Origin: G963663365 sp963663365
Lineage (GTDB): Bacteria; Hinthialibacterota; Hinthialibacteria; Hinthialibacterales; G963663365
Reading direction: 5' to 3'
Assembly: GCA_963663365.2 (NCBI GenBank)
Contig: CAXXIH010000001.1
Location: forward strand, 1,364,001 to 1,428,000
Length of the DNA stretch: 64,000 nt
A model generated the notes under the pieces. It was not told the DNA's origin. It did not search any database and saw only the letters and a list, made by a program, of their open reading frames with translations. Position 1 is the stretch's first letter; every line of letters begins with the position of its first letter. Of the stretch, positions 34,807 to 44,244 are shown one piece after another. The translations under genes were made by a program, and so were the position numbers.

Positions 34807-36834
34807 CTATTGGGTTGAATCGATGTGCGGATTTTTGGCGATTAAAGGATATGTCTCGAGGAGAAGTTGGAGTATTTCTTGGATGCGTTGGTCACGCTCG
34901 GATGTGGGCAACGAGTATTGAAAATCGATATCTGCCAATCTTTTGCGGGTAATGGCCAGAGCCGCTTCATCGCACACGCGTATGGGCAAAATATTTGACT
35001 GACTTCTCTGTTCTGTGTTCGTATCTTCTTCTCTGGCGGAGCCCCGAAATTGAAGAAACATCGCCAATGCCTCAGCGGCGAGATACATTTCGCATTGCTG
35101 GCTGAAATGTACCGCCAAGTCAAAAGCCCGAGTCACAACCGGTGTGTACTCTTGGTTCCTTGCTGTTCCTGATTCACTCGAAGATAACTCTTGAGGCATT
35201 GCGGATTCGAGCATTGCTTGGATTCTATTTAGAATTGCCCGCTGATGTTCATAAGAACCATAAATGTTAACCCATGAGATGATCAGTTCTTCCTTATCTT
35301 CTAATGCGGAAAAAGCGCCGTTTTCGAAATGACGGGCCAAGTCCGGCAGCAGTGTGATATCCCCCATCGGTATCAGATATGTGAATGTTTGGAATGTGAG
35401 CAATGGATCGTCAATGTCGCATTGATCCAAAAGTTTTCCGATAATTTTCCGCTTCTGTTCGGCCATTCCGTAACGGGTGATAAAATTGACGCCGTAAAAC
35501 GGATTGTCTCCGATTCCTTTCATGGATTTTTCAAAAATAGAATCGACAAGCGTCGTATCGCCCAGACGGGCAAGGGCTGATGCAATTAGAAGTTCATGCT
35601 CCGGATCATCGGGATTATGCAGCTTTTTGATACTTATAAGCGCCTCTTTTCTAGCGCCTTTTGCGGCGGCCGCCACAAGATAATCTATCTTCCGGCTGTC
35701 ATTGGATGGCAATTGGTCAACATGCCACAGAATCGATTCTGTTTGTGTTGTCTCTGCACAATCGTGCCACCATGCCTGAATATAGTCGCGTATGTGTGGC
35801 GTCAACTCAATCATATCAGGATGAGCGCGGTCTATGTTTTTGACCTCCAAACCGTGTGACGCGAGTTTGGATTGAAGGTCGGGGTCAGCATCGAGAAAAG
35901 AAAATCCTGCAATCTGACAAAGAATTTCAAAGCAAGTGCGGCCTGCCGGAGCCGGTCGAAAATAGCGGTCAGCCAGAACCACGCCTGTTAACCGGGGATC
36001 GTCGAGATGATCCAGTAGATAAGGAACTGCTGTCGTCCCCATGCCCAATAAGATATCAATAGGGGTTGGCTGCAATGTGTATCCAGCAATTCTGGGATGT
36101 TCCTGCATTCCGAGGGTATGTAAAATATCTTCCCTCACTTCTGTTTGATACGGTTGTGGAGATTCCGAATCGCCGAAGCCAATCGGCCAAAGGGCATAGG
36201 GGGAATCGGGCGGAGCGTATACGACTTCTTGCATATCTGCATACACCCACCAGGGACAACTTGTTACGTTGGAAATCGGAGTCGAGCCGTACATTGGGGG
36301 CGTGCCTATTCTGTAGATCTGTGACGTCAATAACGGCAGGCTCTCAATTGCGATTTCGGCCATGGCTTGCGCGGGTGAAATTGCCGATCCCTCCACGGGC
36401 GTAGTGCATGAACGGATTTCGTTGGTTTTAGAAGCCGTGCCGATTACAGAAGCGGCAAGTGCGTAAGGCTCAAGTTTTTTTGCTTTGGCAATGTAAGGAG
36501 AAGCCGGGAAACGTTTTGGCAGGATTTCAAAAAAGGCCGCGCTTCGATCATGCTGCCTGTGTAGCAACAGACGTAAACCTTCGTAATAAAGAAGTTGATC
36601 GCTTTCAATTGTCTCCGGTGTAAGTTTGTACCTAGTCAGTCCGGATTTGATATGTTGTTCTCTGTCCCGTTGAAGTTTTTCGATCTGCTCTTGATCGGTT
36701 CCCTTGTTGTGTGTTTGACGCATCAAGCCGATGCTGCCGCCGACCGTAATCGCCAGAATTACCGCAGCTATAGCAATGATGGCATCACGCAATCCCGGTG
36801 GTCTTTTTCTTTTGTTGGACATCTTCAAAATCAT
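34807..36834 (-). CDS. Large membrane-anchored protein, probably with alpha-solenoid (HEAT-like) region
   Basis: The protein has 675 residues. A basic N-terminus (NKRKRPPG) precedes one membrane helix (AIIAIAAVILAITVGGSIGLM), so most of the chain would be exported. The C-terminal 450 residues are helical with HEAT-like phrases, for example LLGMGTTAVPYLLDHLDDP and EHELLIASALARLGDTTLVDS. There is no catalytic motif. The start could also be the ATG at 36822. The gene stands alone; the next gene upstream is divergent. Function unknown. Confidence 0.75.
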   Translation of the reverse strand: MILKMSNKRKRPPGLRDAIIAIAAVILAITVGGSIGLMRQTHNKGTDQEQIEKLQRDREQHIKSGLTRYKLTPETIESDQLLYYEGLRLLLHRQHDRSAAFFEILPKRFPASPYIAKAKKLEPYALAASVIGTASKTNEIRSCTTPVEGSAISPAQAMAEIAIESLPLLTSQIYRIGTPPMYGSTPISNVTSCPWWVYADMQEVVYAPPDSPYALWPIGFGDSESPQPYQTEVREDILHTLGMQEHPRIAGYTLQPTPIDILLGMGTTAVPYLLDHLDDPRLTGVVLADRYFRPAPAGRTCFEILCQIAGFSFLDADPDLQSKLASHGLEVKNIDRAHPDMIELTPHIRDYIQAWWHDCAETTQTESILWHVDQLPSNDSRKIDYLVAAAAKGARKEALISIKKLHNPDDPEHELLIASALARLGDTTLVDSIFEKSMKGIGDNPFYGVNFITRYGMAEQKRKIIGKLLDQCDIDDPLLTFQTFTYLIPMGDITLLPDLARHFENGAFSALEDKEELIISWVNIYGSYEHQRAILNRIQAMLESAMPQELSSSESGTARNQEYTPVVTRAFDLAVHFSQQCEMYLAAEALAMFLQFRGSAREEDTNTEQRSQSNILPIRVCDEAALAITRKRLADIDFQYSLPTSERDQRIQEILQLLLETYPLIAKNPHIDSTQ

Positions 36835-37018
36835 AGAGATCGTTTTGTGTTATGCCTAGCAAACGGCTCCGATAATGTAATCTGTCTTCACATGTATGGC
36901 AGTTCAAGCCTTCCAGTATAAGTGCATAGCGATCGTGGCGTGATGAAGTCAACCTCGGTCTAGCCTGGAGAACCGAATTCCGCGATTATGCTACATCCAA
37001 ATGTTTCGGAGCACGATA

Positions 37019-38245
37019 ATGACTCATAACGATACGCAAACTTCAGGCGCTGTTTCCCGGCGAACCTTTGCTAAAGCCGGTGCAGCTGCCGCCAGCCTTG
37101 TTTTTGTAAAGCCCGGTTCGGTGTATGGTGCGCCGGCCAACAGCCGTCTCAATCTTGGCCTGATCGGAGCCGGAGGCCGTGGAACTCACGATGCCGGTGT
37201 GTTTGTACGCAGTACCAATACGCAAATGGTGGCAGTGGCCGATGCGTTCCAAGACCGCTTGGATGCTGCCAAAAGCAAATTCGACGAAACAAACGAAGGG
37301 CGGGGATTCCCGAAAGTCGACCGCAGCCGTCTCTATCTGGGCATGGATGCCTACCAGGATTTGTTGGCCTCGGATGTCGATGTTGTCGTTGTAACCAGTC
37401 CTCCGTATTACCATCCATTGCACATTGAAGCGGCCGTCGATGCGGGCGTGAATGTTTATTCCGAAAAACCCGTAGCTACAGATGTTGCCGGAGCGAAACG
37501 TGTGATTGAAGCCGGAAAGAAAGCTGCAGGCAAAGTCGGTATTCAAAGTGGTACCCAGCTGCGTAGCAGCGCTGCCTATGCCGAAGCCATTAAGCGTGTA
37601 CATCGCGGCGATATCGGCGAAATCGTCAGTGGGCAGGTTTATTATCACGCCGGCGCATTAGGTGACCGTTCCAAATCCGGAGAAACCAAAGATCAAAAAC
37701 GCCTGCGCAATTGGGTGTTCGATATCGCCCTCTCCGGCGACATTATCGTCGAGCAAAACATTCACGTGTTGGATGTCTGTAACTGGCATCTCAATAGCCA
37801 TCCCATCAAGGCTATCGGTACCGGCGGTCAAAGAGCACGGACGGGATTAGGCGATTGTTACGATCACTTCCAGGTTCTTTATACCTACCCGAACGATGTT
37901 CAAATTGCGTTTACCTCGACCCAATTCTTGAAGGGATGGGGCGAATGCTCGGTGCGTTTATATGGGACCAAAGGTGTAGTTGTCACTGATTACGGTAAAG
38001 CGAAGATCATGGGCGACAATCCTTGGGAATCGGATCAGAATCCATTTGATGGCGCAGAAACCACACGGGTTGGTGAATTTGTCCAAAGCATTTTGGATGG
38101 CAACCCCATCAATGATGCGGAACACGGCGCCGAGGGTGCACTGACCTCCATTTTGGGCCGTGAAGCGACTTATAAAGGACGTGAATTGACCTGGCGGAAA
38201 CTGGTTCGGTCAAATCAAAAATTCCGTGTCAGCATCGATGCATAA
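37019..38245 (+). CDS. Tat-exported Gfo/Idh/MocA-family oxidoreductase 1
   Basis: The protein has 408 residues from the ATG at 37019, which has GGAG seven bases upstream (an ATG at 37001 is in frame). A twin-arginine signal SRRTFAKAGAAAASLVF is followed by the Rossmann motif GLIGAGGRGTHDAG, the VVVTSPPYYHP segment and the catalytic SEKPVA (about residue 148). The C-terminal domain carries the long beta sheet with the GDIIVEQNIHVLDVCNW segment, where His and Asp help catalysis. Tat export with cofactor bound recalls glucose-fructose oxidoreductase. It is followed 68 bases later by a Tat-signal TIM-barrel protein; the two form an operon ending in a strong terminator. Confidence 0.93.
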   Translation: MTHNDTQTSGAVSRRTFAKAGAAAASLVFVKPGSVYGAPANSRLNLGLIGAGGRGTHDAGVFVRSTNTQMVAVADAFQDRLDAAKSKFDETNEGRGFPKVDRSRLYLGMDAYQDLLASDVDVVVVTSPPYYHPLHIEAAVDAGVNVYSEKPVATDVAGAKRVIEAGKKAAGKVGIQSGTQLRSSAAYAEAIKRVHRGDIGEIVSGQVYYHAGALGDRSKSGETKDQKRLRNWVFDIALSGDIIVEQNIHVLDVCNWHLNSHPIKAIGTGGQRARTGLGDCYDHFQVLYTYPNDVQIAFTSTQFLKGWGECSVRLYGTKGVVVTDYGKAKIMGDNPWESDQNPFDGAETTRVGEFVQSILDGNPINDAEHGAEGALTSILGREATYKGRELTWRKLVRSNQKFRVSIDA

Positions 38246-38313
38246 TCTGCAATTCAAAATGCACCGCGATGCGACGACTGAATACCGGAAAGAATTGATG
38301 TGAGGCAAAGAGT

Positions 38314-39219
38314 ATGATGGCTGGACAAATTAACCGCAGAGATTTTATCGGCACGAGTGCTATTGCGGCGGCGGGAATCGGCGCCGGATTGAATGTGTTA
38401 TCCTCGTCAGGTGCATTCGCTGCCGATAAAAAAAGAAACATTACAAAGTCGCTCAAATTCGGAATGATCAGTGAAGGCAACAGTATCGAAGAGAAACTGG
38501 CTATTGCAAAAAAGGCCGGATTCGATTCTGTTGAGCCGAATACCATCTATGAACGGAAGACCGTAGATGAATTCCGGAAAGGAGCGGAGACGGTCGGAAT
38601 CGGGATCGATGCCATTGTCTGCGACAAACATTGGTCGCATCCGCTCTCCGATCCGGATCCCGCAATTGTCAAAGTCACCATGGATTCTATGCGCACCAGC
38701 ATGGAAAACGCCAAAGCTTTGGGCGGCGATATGGTCTTGCTCGTTCCGGCTGTGGTGAAGTCCGATGTGATGTATGCCGATTGTTGGACCCGTTCGATCC
38801 ATCATATCCAAGAACTCGCCAAGATTGCCGAAGATATGGATATCATGATCGGTATCGAGAATGTCTGGAACAAATTCCTGCTCAGCCCGCTTGAAGCCCG
38901 TGAGTATATTGAGGAAATTAACAGTCCGTATGTGCGCTTCTGGCTTGATGTAGGTAATATGGTGCTGTTCGGTTTCCCGCAGGATTGGATTCGCACATTG
39001 GATGAATTGATTGCCCGTGTCGATGTCAAAGACTTCAAACGGGACGGCTTTCAATTTGTTAATTTGGGCGAAGGTTCCGTGGAATGGCCGGAAGTGATGA
39101 AAGCCTTCGATGAAGTCGGCTATGAAGGCGTTTTTGCGGCTGAAGTCGCCGGAGGCAATCTCGATCATCTGACCAATATCGTTGCCAAGCCGATGGATCA
39201 TTTTATCAACGATCTCTAA
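38314..39219 (+). CDS. Tat-exported sugar isomerase/epimerase-like TIM barrel 1
   Basis: The protein has 301 residues. A Tat signal (NRRDFIGTSAIAAAGIGAG) precedes an AP_endonuc_2 / xylose-isomerase-like barrel with GFDSVEPNTIYE, IMIGIENVWNKFLLSP, FWLDVGNMVLFGFPQDW and VDVKDFKR, which supply the Glu, Asp and His metal ligands typical of hydroxypyruvate-isomerase and 3-keto-sugar-processing enzymes. GAGG lies eight bases before the ATG. Its position after an exported oxidoreductase suggests action on the keto-sugar product in the periplasm. The specific reaction (isomerisation, epimerisation or elimination) cannot be read from sequence. Confidence 0.9.
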   Translation: MMAGQINRRDFIGTSAIAAAGIGAGLNVLSSSGAFAADKKRNITKSLKFGMISEGNSIEEKLAIAKKAGFDSVEPNTIYERKTVDEFRKGAETVGIGIDAIVCDKHWSHPLSDPDPAIVKVTMDSMRTSMENAKALGGDMVLLVPAVVKSDVMYADCWTRSIHHIQELAKIAEDMDIMIGIENVWNKFLLSPLEAREYIEEINSPYVRFWLDVGNMVLFGFPQDWIRTLDELIARVDVKDFKRDGFQFVNLGEGSVEWPEVMKAFDEVGYEGVFAAEVAGGNLDHLTNIVAKPMDHFINDL

Positions 39220-39244
39220 TCCTCGGTTTTGTTGAACGTAAAAC

Positions 39245-39280
39245 AAAACTCCCTGAGATTTCGTGTCTCAGGGAGTTTTT
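39245..39280. terminator. Bidirectional intrinsic terminator between convergent operons
   Basis: Perfect 14-base arms AAAACTCCCTGAGA (39245-39258) and TCTCAGGGAGTTTT (39266-39279), with a T run on the plus side and an A run on the other, lie between the plus-strand isomerase gene and the minus-strand DUF1080 gene and can serve both. Confidence 0.93.
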
Positions 39281-39319
39281 CTAATTGCATCGCCGGAAAG
39301 CGCAAAAATTCCTATGTGT

Positions 39320-39958
39320 TTATAACTTCTTAACTCGAATATTTCTGAATTTTACCACTGAGCGTTCGTCATGGTTTTGCAACCCAATGCTTCCGGATTG
39401 TGAACGGTCTCCCATCATCTGCAGAACATTACGGCCGTTGATCTCGAAACGGATCAGCGCTTGATCGCATGTGATCCGCACATGGTTCCATTCGCCCGCT
39501 GGTTTTACGAGGTTGTATTTGGGAGCCGCAACATCATAAACCGCGCCTGCGCCTTGTTTGGAAGGTTCATGGCCGTAGAAATCGGTGATCTGCATTTCGT
39601 ATCCCGTAAAGGCCGGATTCTTCTCCCGGGCCGAACGGAAAAAGACGCCGCTGTTGCCCCGTTCGTTGATGGCGTATTCGAACTCCAGGATGAAATTGTC
39701 GAACGTTTCGCGGGTTGCCAGCCATGAGCCGCTCTTTTCGGGATCGGTTGTCCAGTTTTGCCCATTCCGTCCTACCAGCACGCCGTTTTCAATGGTCCAA
39801 TCGCCGCCATGCAGATCCTCCCAGGCATCCAGACCGCTTCCATTGAACAGCGTAATCCAGTCTGAGCCGCCCCTCTTTGGTGCGGATGCGCAGCCGATAC
39901 ATAATCCAAAAACGGAAAAGGCCACCAACAATTTGCCCATATTTCCTAATGAACGCAT
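39320..39958 (-). CDS. DUF1080 lipoprotein (3-keto-disaccharide hydrolase family), single domain
   Basis: The protein has 212 residues from the ATG at 39958, which has AAGGAG nine bases upstream. A lipoprotein signal ends FGLCIGCAS, with Cys 23 as the lipid site. The rest is one concanavalin-like DUF1080 domain: DWITLFNGSGLDAWED, YAINERGNSGVFFRS, GYEMQITDFYG and WNHVRITCDQALIRFEINGR. Pfam names this family 3-keto-disaccharide hydrolase. Members are often next to Gfo/Idh/MocA oxidoreductases, as here. It is oriented against the operon at 37-39 kb and away from the two-domain homologue at 40159. Confidence 0.93.
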   Translation of the reverse strand: MRSLGNMGKLLVAFSVFGLCIGCASAPKRGGSDWITLFNGSGLDAWEDLHGGDWTIENGVLVGRNGQNWTTDPEKSGSWLATRETFDNFILEFEYAINERGNSGVFFRSAREKNPAFTGYEMQITDFYGHEPSKQGAGAVYDVAAPKYNLVKPAGEWNHVRITCDQALIRFEINGRNVLQMMGDRSQSGSIGLQNHDERSVVKFRNIRVKKL

Positions 39959-40158
39959 AAGGATTGTCTCCTTCAAAATCGCCGGTTGATGTCTTTCGAT
40001 AACGGTTTCTACCCTAGCGTGCTTTGGGGGGCTGATGCCAGCGTGGGGCTAAGTCCTGTTTCGTCAGTAGGTTTCAAAGCGGCGCTAGCCAAATGGCCCC
40101 GGTCCCTTTACCTTCAAGATACAAGGCAACATGACCAATTGAACGTGGAGGTTCGATC

Positions 40159-41379
40159 ATGCGACGCTTTCCCGCCCTTTTGCTTGCATTCGCACTAACT
40201 GCGCCGGTTTGGGCGCAAACGCCGGTGATGCCGCCGGATTACACGCTGCATAATGCCGAATCTTTTTATGCGGCTCCCTGGATACCGCTCTTTGACGGCC
40301 AAACGCTGAATGGTTGGAAGACCGTCGGCGGCGGTAAATGGACCGTTCAAAACGGGTGCATCGTCGGTGAAACCGGTGATGGAAGTTATGGTTGGCTGTG
40401 TACCGAACGGCCTTATGCCGATTTTTTCCTGGAACTGCAATTCAAAATTGAAGCCCCGGGCAACTCCGGCATCCAATTCCGCTCTCATGTCATCGGCCCC
40501 GATGAAAAGATGTATGGCTATCAGGCGGAATGCGATCCGCAGATCGGCAAATTCACCGGCGGAATTTATGAAGAGCACGGCCGGGGATGGCTGGCCCAAC
40601 CCAGCATCGATACCGAACGAGCGGCCATTAAGCCGGGAGAATGGAACGAGTACCGGATCAGTATGATCGACAATCACATTGAGACGCTCATCAATGGCGT
40701 GAAATGTGTTGATTTTGTTGATGAGGAATATCAATGCCGTTCGGGGATTATCGCCTTGCAGGTTCACAGCGGAACTACACAGCCTGTCAAGGTGCGCTGG
40801 AAGGATATTCGCATTCAGGATTATGGTTATGGCCGGGGCTGGACACAGCTCTTTAACGGACGCGATCTTTCGAATTGGAATATCCAAGGCGAAGAACCCT
40901 GGATTGTTGAAGATGGCACAATCATGGGCCGCAATGGCAAAAAAGGCGGAAATGGTTATATCGCCACCAAAGATACCTATGCGGACTTTGTAGTACGGGC
41001 CAAGTACCGGGTTGAAGGAGAAGGGAATAGCGGCGTCTTTTTCCGTTCCAAATTTAAAGGCGCGGATGTAACCGGCGTACAATCCGAAATCGACTATCGC
41101 CCCGAGCACAATCCCACCGGTCTCTATGAAAGCGGACGCCGGAATTGGATTGCCATACCCCGCGAAGAAGCCCAAATTGTATTCAATCCCTCCGCTTGGA
41201 ATGACATCATCGTTGAAGCGCGTGGGCCGCATATCCGCACTTGGCTCAATGGTTTCAAGATGGTTGATTTTGTCGATAAGGAACTTTTTCATACGGATGG
41301 TCAAATCGCCTTGCAGGTTCATAGCGGCGAGACTTGCAAAGTCCGTTTCCGTGACGTGGCTGTGATACGTTTCCGGTAG
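40159..41379 (+). CDS. Secreted protein with two DUF1080 (3-keto-disaccharide hydrolase) domains
   Basis: The protein has 406 residues. A Sec signal (RRFPALLLAFALTAPVWA) is followed by two tandem DUF1080 domains. Domain 1 starts WIPLFDGQTLNGWKTV (about residue 38) and has EAPGNSGIQFRS; domain 2 starts WTQLFNGRDLSNWNIQ (about 227) and has EGEGNSGVFFRS. Both end with a VDFVDxE and IALQVHSG element. The duplication is internal and old, since the halves share motifs but differ in most residues. It is likely periplasmic and complements the single-domain lipoprotein encoded divergently. A strong terminator follows. Confidence 0.93.
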   Translation: MRRFPALLLAFALTAPVWAQTPVMPPDYTLHNAESFYAAPWIPLFDGQTLNGWKTVGGGKWTVQNGCIVGETGDGSYGWLCTERPYADFFLELQFKIEAPGNSGIQFRSHVIGPDEKMYGYQAECDPQIGKFTGGIYEEHGRGWLAQPSIDTERAAIKPGEWNEYRISMIDNHIETLINGVKCVDFVDEEYQCRSGIIALQVHSGTTQPVKVRWKDIRIQDYGYGRGWTQLFNGRDLSNWNIQGEEPWIVEDGTIMGRNGKKGGNGYIATKDTYADFVVRAKYRVEGEGNSGVFFRSKFKGADVTGVQSEIDYRPEHNPTGLYESGRRNWIAIPREEAQIVFNPSAWNDIIVEARGPHIRTWLNGFKMVDFVDKELFHTDGQIALQVHSGETCKVRFRDVAVIRFR

Positions 41380-41418
41380 CCGGAATCGTTCCGTGCATCC
41401 GGTTGATGTGAAAAATAG

Positions 41419-41466
41419 ACCGGCGGAACCCTGAGTTACTAAGTCTCGGGATTCCGCCGGTTTTTT
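41419..41466 (+). terminator. Intrinsic terminator after the two-domain DUF1080 gene
   Basis: Arms ACCGGCGGAA (41419-41428) and TTCCGCCGGT (41452-41461) enclose a smaller inner CCC/GGG pair and are followed by TTTTT. The A run on the other side may also stop the convergent oxidoreductase transcript. Confidence 0.9.
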
Positions 41467-41490
41467 ATATGTAATAAATGGAAATGAGTC

Positions 41491-42771
41491 TTAAGCGCGC
41501 ATGGAACGCCGAACGATTTTTTGTTTTTGGGGATCGAAGTGGATAGTCTTATCTTGACGGTACGCTTCCACGGCCAAGGTAATGGCCGTCATGGTTTTGT
41601 AGCCAAGGTCCGCATCGCAGTTGGCCTTTTCCAATCCCCGTACCGCTTTGATGAAGTTGGCCAAATGAGTGCTTTCGGTCAGTGGAACGGTTTCAATGGT
41701 CTTTTCCATTTCACCGAAGCGCCTTTTGAATTCCTCTTGGTAAGGATCAACAGGCTGTCCCTCAATGCGGATCGTGTCTTTTTCGAGATAGATTGTGCCT
41801 TTGTTGCCACGAATGATGTTGGGGATTCGTGTTCGGTTGGCCATGCAGGAAGCAAGCAATAGGGAATGCTCGCCGGGATAAGTGGCGGTTACTAAAAAGG
41901 TATCGGGCACTTCGCGCTGATCTTTTTGGATAAATATGCCGCCTTGGGCGGACACCGAAATCGGGAAATCCGGACCGAGCGCAATCAGCATGGGAGCGAG
42001 TTCGTGAAACAACAAATCCGTAGCCACACCGCCGGAATAATCCCAATATTTCCGCCACCGGAAATAACGGTCCGGATCCCAATTGCGTTTGGGCGCGGAA
42101 CCGAGAAACCGTTTCCAGTCCACCGTATCCGGTCCGGCATCGGGACGGATTTCATAATAATTCCACTCGCCTTTGGGCGTGTTGCGGCAGTCGCTGCCCT
42201 GGCTCCATAAAATCTTGCCGATATCTCCCGCCGCAATGATTTTACGGGCCTGCCACCACTGATCCCGGGATGCGAATTGTGTTCCGACCTGGAGGACCAA
42301 GTTGGTTTTTTGCGCCGCCTCATGAACCCGTTTGGCCTCTTTAAGGGTATGGGTCATCGGCTTCTCGACATAAACATGCTTACCCGCTTCGAATGCGTCG
42401 AGAATCATCGGCATGTGCCAATGGTCGGGAGTTGCAATCACCACCGCGTCGATATCGTCGCAGGCCAAAAGGTCGTGATAGTCGTGATACAACCGCCCGC
42501 CGGACCTTTCTTTGGCGGCTTGTTTGCGGTGTTCGTAAATATCGCACACCGCCACACTTTTTACATTCAAATTCTCGGCGTTTTCAATTAAAACGCGTAA
42601 CAGTGCCTCGCCACGGCCACCCACGCCGATGTGACCTAAGCGAATGGTTTCATTCGCGCCTAAAACCGATCCTAATGCGGATGGGGTCATACTTGCGGCG
42701 GATAGCGCAATTCCTCCGGCCGCTGCCTTTTTTATAAAGGCGCGGCGGCTGCCAGCTGAAGATTGGGTCAT
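41491..42771 (-). CDS. Tat-exported Gfo/Idh/MocA-family oxidoreductase 2
   Basis: The protein has 426 residues from the ATG at 42771. The frame stays open to 43044, but that part re-reads the end of the upstream paralogue in another frame, so it is not coding. A Tat signal (SRRAFIKKAAAGGIALS) leads to the Rossmann motif GHIGVGGRGEALL, the ATPDHWHMPMIL segment and catalytic VEKPMTH. C-terminal features include CRNTPKGEWNYYEIRPDAGP and RWRKYWDYSGGVATDLLFHE. It is the downstream member of a tandem pair of equal length. Exported members of this family oxidise sugar hydroxyls with a retained NAD(P) cofactor. Confidence 0.93.
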   Translation of the reverse strand: MTQSSAGSRRAFIKKAAAGGIALSAASMTPSALGSVLGANETIRLGHIGVGGRGEALLRVLIENAENLNVKSVAVCDIYEHRKQAAKERSGGRLYHDYHDLLACDDIDAVVIATPDHWHMPMILDAFEAGKHVYVEKPMTHTLKEAKRVHEAAQKTNLVLQVGTQFASRDQWWQARKIIAAGDIGKILWSQGSDCRNTPKGEWNYYEIRPDAGPDTVDWKRFLGSAPKRNWDPDRYFRWRKYWDYSGGVATDLLFHELAPMLIALGPDFPISVSAQGGIFIQKDQREVPDTFLVTATYPGEHSLLLASCMANRTRIPNIIRGNKGTIYLEKDTIRIEGQPVDPYQEEFKRRFGEMEKTIETVPLTESTHLANFIKAVRGLEKANCDADLGYKTMTAITLAVEAYRQDKTIHFDPQKQKIVRRSMRA

Positions 42772-42895
42772 CTCTCTGCACCTCGATAGCTTCATGAAAA
42801 TCTTCAAACAGAAAAACTTCTGTTGATTCTCGGATTCACGAAACAAGGACTTACTGCAACAGCCGGATGTGTACTGCCTCTGCAAGGTTGCAGTC

Positions 42896-44176
42896 TTACG
42901 CGCGCATGGAGCCTCGAACCACTTTTTGTTTCTTGGGATCGAAGTGGATGGTCTTGTCTTGACGATAAGCGTCCACTGCGAGTGCGATGGTGGCCATGGT
43001 TTTATAGCCGAGTTCCACATCGCAATTCGCTTTTTCCAATCCACGCAACGCTTTGATGAAATTCTCTTGGTGAGCCGTGTCGGTCAGTGGCGGAGTCTCG
43101 ATGGTTGTCTCCATATCACCGAAACGCTTTTTAAATTCTTCTTGATAGGGATCCACGGCCTCTCCCACAATGCGGAAACCGCTGCCGTTGAGATAGATCG
43201 TGCCTTTGTTGCCGCGAATGGTATCGGGAACACAAACGTTGTTGGCCATGCATGAAGTAAGCAGCACCGTCTGCTCACTGGCATAAGTTGCTGTGACCAA
43301 GAACGTGTCAGGCACATCACGCTGATCTTTTTGAACAAAGATGCCGCCCTGGGCCGATACTGAGATTGGAAAGTCTGGGCCGAGTGCGATGAGCATCGGG
43401 GCCAGTTTGTGGAACATGAGGTCTGTCGCTACGCCACCTGAATAATCCCAATATTTCCGCCAACGGAAATAGCGGTCCGAATCCCATTCATGTTTCTCGG
43501 CGGAACCGAGGAAACGGCTCCAATCAACCGTGTCCGGCCCCGCATCGGGACGAATGGTGTAGTAGTTCCATTCACCCTTTGGCGTGTTGCGGCAGTAACC
43601 GCCTTGGCTCCAGAGCAGTTTGCCGATATCACCGGCCTCGATAATTTTCCGCGCTTCTTTCCACTGGGCTTCTGAGGTGTATTGTGTTCCGACTTGAAGA
43701 ACCAAATCGGTTTTTATCGCTGCCTGGTAAACCTTTTTGGCTTCCTTGAATGTGCGGGTCATCGGCTTTTCGACATAGACGTGTTTTCCCGCTTCGAGCG
43801 CGTCGATAATCATCGGCATGTGCCAATGGTCGGGGGTGGCGATAATCACAGCGTCAACATCATCGCAAGCCAAAAGATCGTGGTAATCGTGATACAGCCG
43901 TGCACCGGTTCTTTCTTTTGCGCGGTTCTTGCGGAACTCATAAATGTCACATACCGCAACGCTTTTGATATTCCATCTTTCCGCGTTCTCGGTGAATTTA
44001 TCCAACAAGGAGCCGCCGCGGCCACCGACACCGATATGGCCTATACGGATCGTTTCATTTGCGCCCAGCACCGATCCGAGTGCAGGTGGGGTCATACTGG
44101 CAACTGATAACGCTATACCGCCGGTTGCCGCCTTTTTCATAAAAGAGCGCCGGTTATCGGATGGAGTTGTGGACAT
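42896..44176 (-). CDS. Tat-exported Gfo/Idh/MocA-family oxidoreductase 3 (tandem paralogue of 2)
   Basis: The protein has 426 residues, the same length as the next gene downstream and very similar to it along its whole length (for example CRNTPKGEWNYY, RWRKYWDYSGGVATDL, ISVSAQGGIF and the C-terminal KTIHFDPKKQKVV). A Tat signal (NRRSFMKKAATGGIALS) and the catalytic VEKPMTR are present. The pair is separated by 124 bases, and both genes follow the sugar isomerase-like gene at 45150-44245, which is 68 bases upstream on the same strand. This looks like a three-gene operon transcribed isomerase, oxidoreductase 3, oxidoreductase 2. Confidence 0.93.
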   Translation of the reverse strand: MSTTPSDNRRSFMKKAATGGIALSVASMTPPALGSVLGANETIRIGHIGVGGRGGSLLDKFTENAERWNIKSVAVCDIYEFRKNRAKERTGARLYHDYHDLLACDDVDAVIIATPDHWHMPMIIDALEAGKHVYVEKPMTRTFKEAKKVYQAAIKTDLVLQVGTQYTSEAQWKEARKIIEAGDIGKLLWSQGGYCRNTPKGEWNYYTIRPDAGPDTVDWSRFLGSAEKHEWDSDRYFRWRKYWDYSGGVATDLMFHKLAPMLIALGPDFPISVSAQGGIFVQKDQRDVPDTFLVTATYASEQTVLLTSCMANNVCVPDTIRGNKGTIYLNGSGFRIVGEAVDPYQEEFKKRFGDMETTIETPPLTDTAHQENFIKALRGLEKANCDVELGYKTMATIALAVDAYRQDKTIHFDPKKQKVVRGSMRA

Positions 44177-44244
44177 ATTTCTGTACCTCGATGCCTTTTA
44201 ATATTTAATTCGCGAAACGAGTTATTGTATTGATTTTCGATTTA

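Noticed and set aside
38407..39246. Open frame of 279 codons on the minus strand opposite the Tat isomerase gene
   Set aside because: Shadow of a well-supported gene; it also runs into the bidirectional terminator hairpin at its 5' end.
40195..41322. Long open frame (375 codons) on the minus strand opposite the two-domain DUF1080 gene
   Set aside because: It is antisense to a gene with a clear signal peptide and family motifs, its translation shows no domain, and no ribosome-binding site precedes it. It reflects codon bias of the real gene.
42772..43044. N-terminal extension of oxidoreductase 2
   Set aside because: The extension re-reads the C-terminal coding sequence of the paralogue upstream in another frame, then crosses the intergenic gap. 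The Tat signal starting at 42771 is the true N-terminus.
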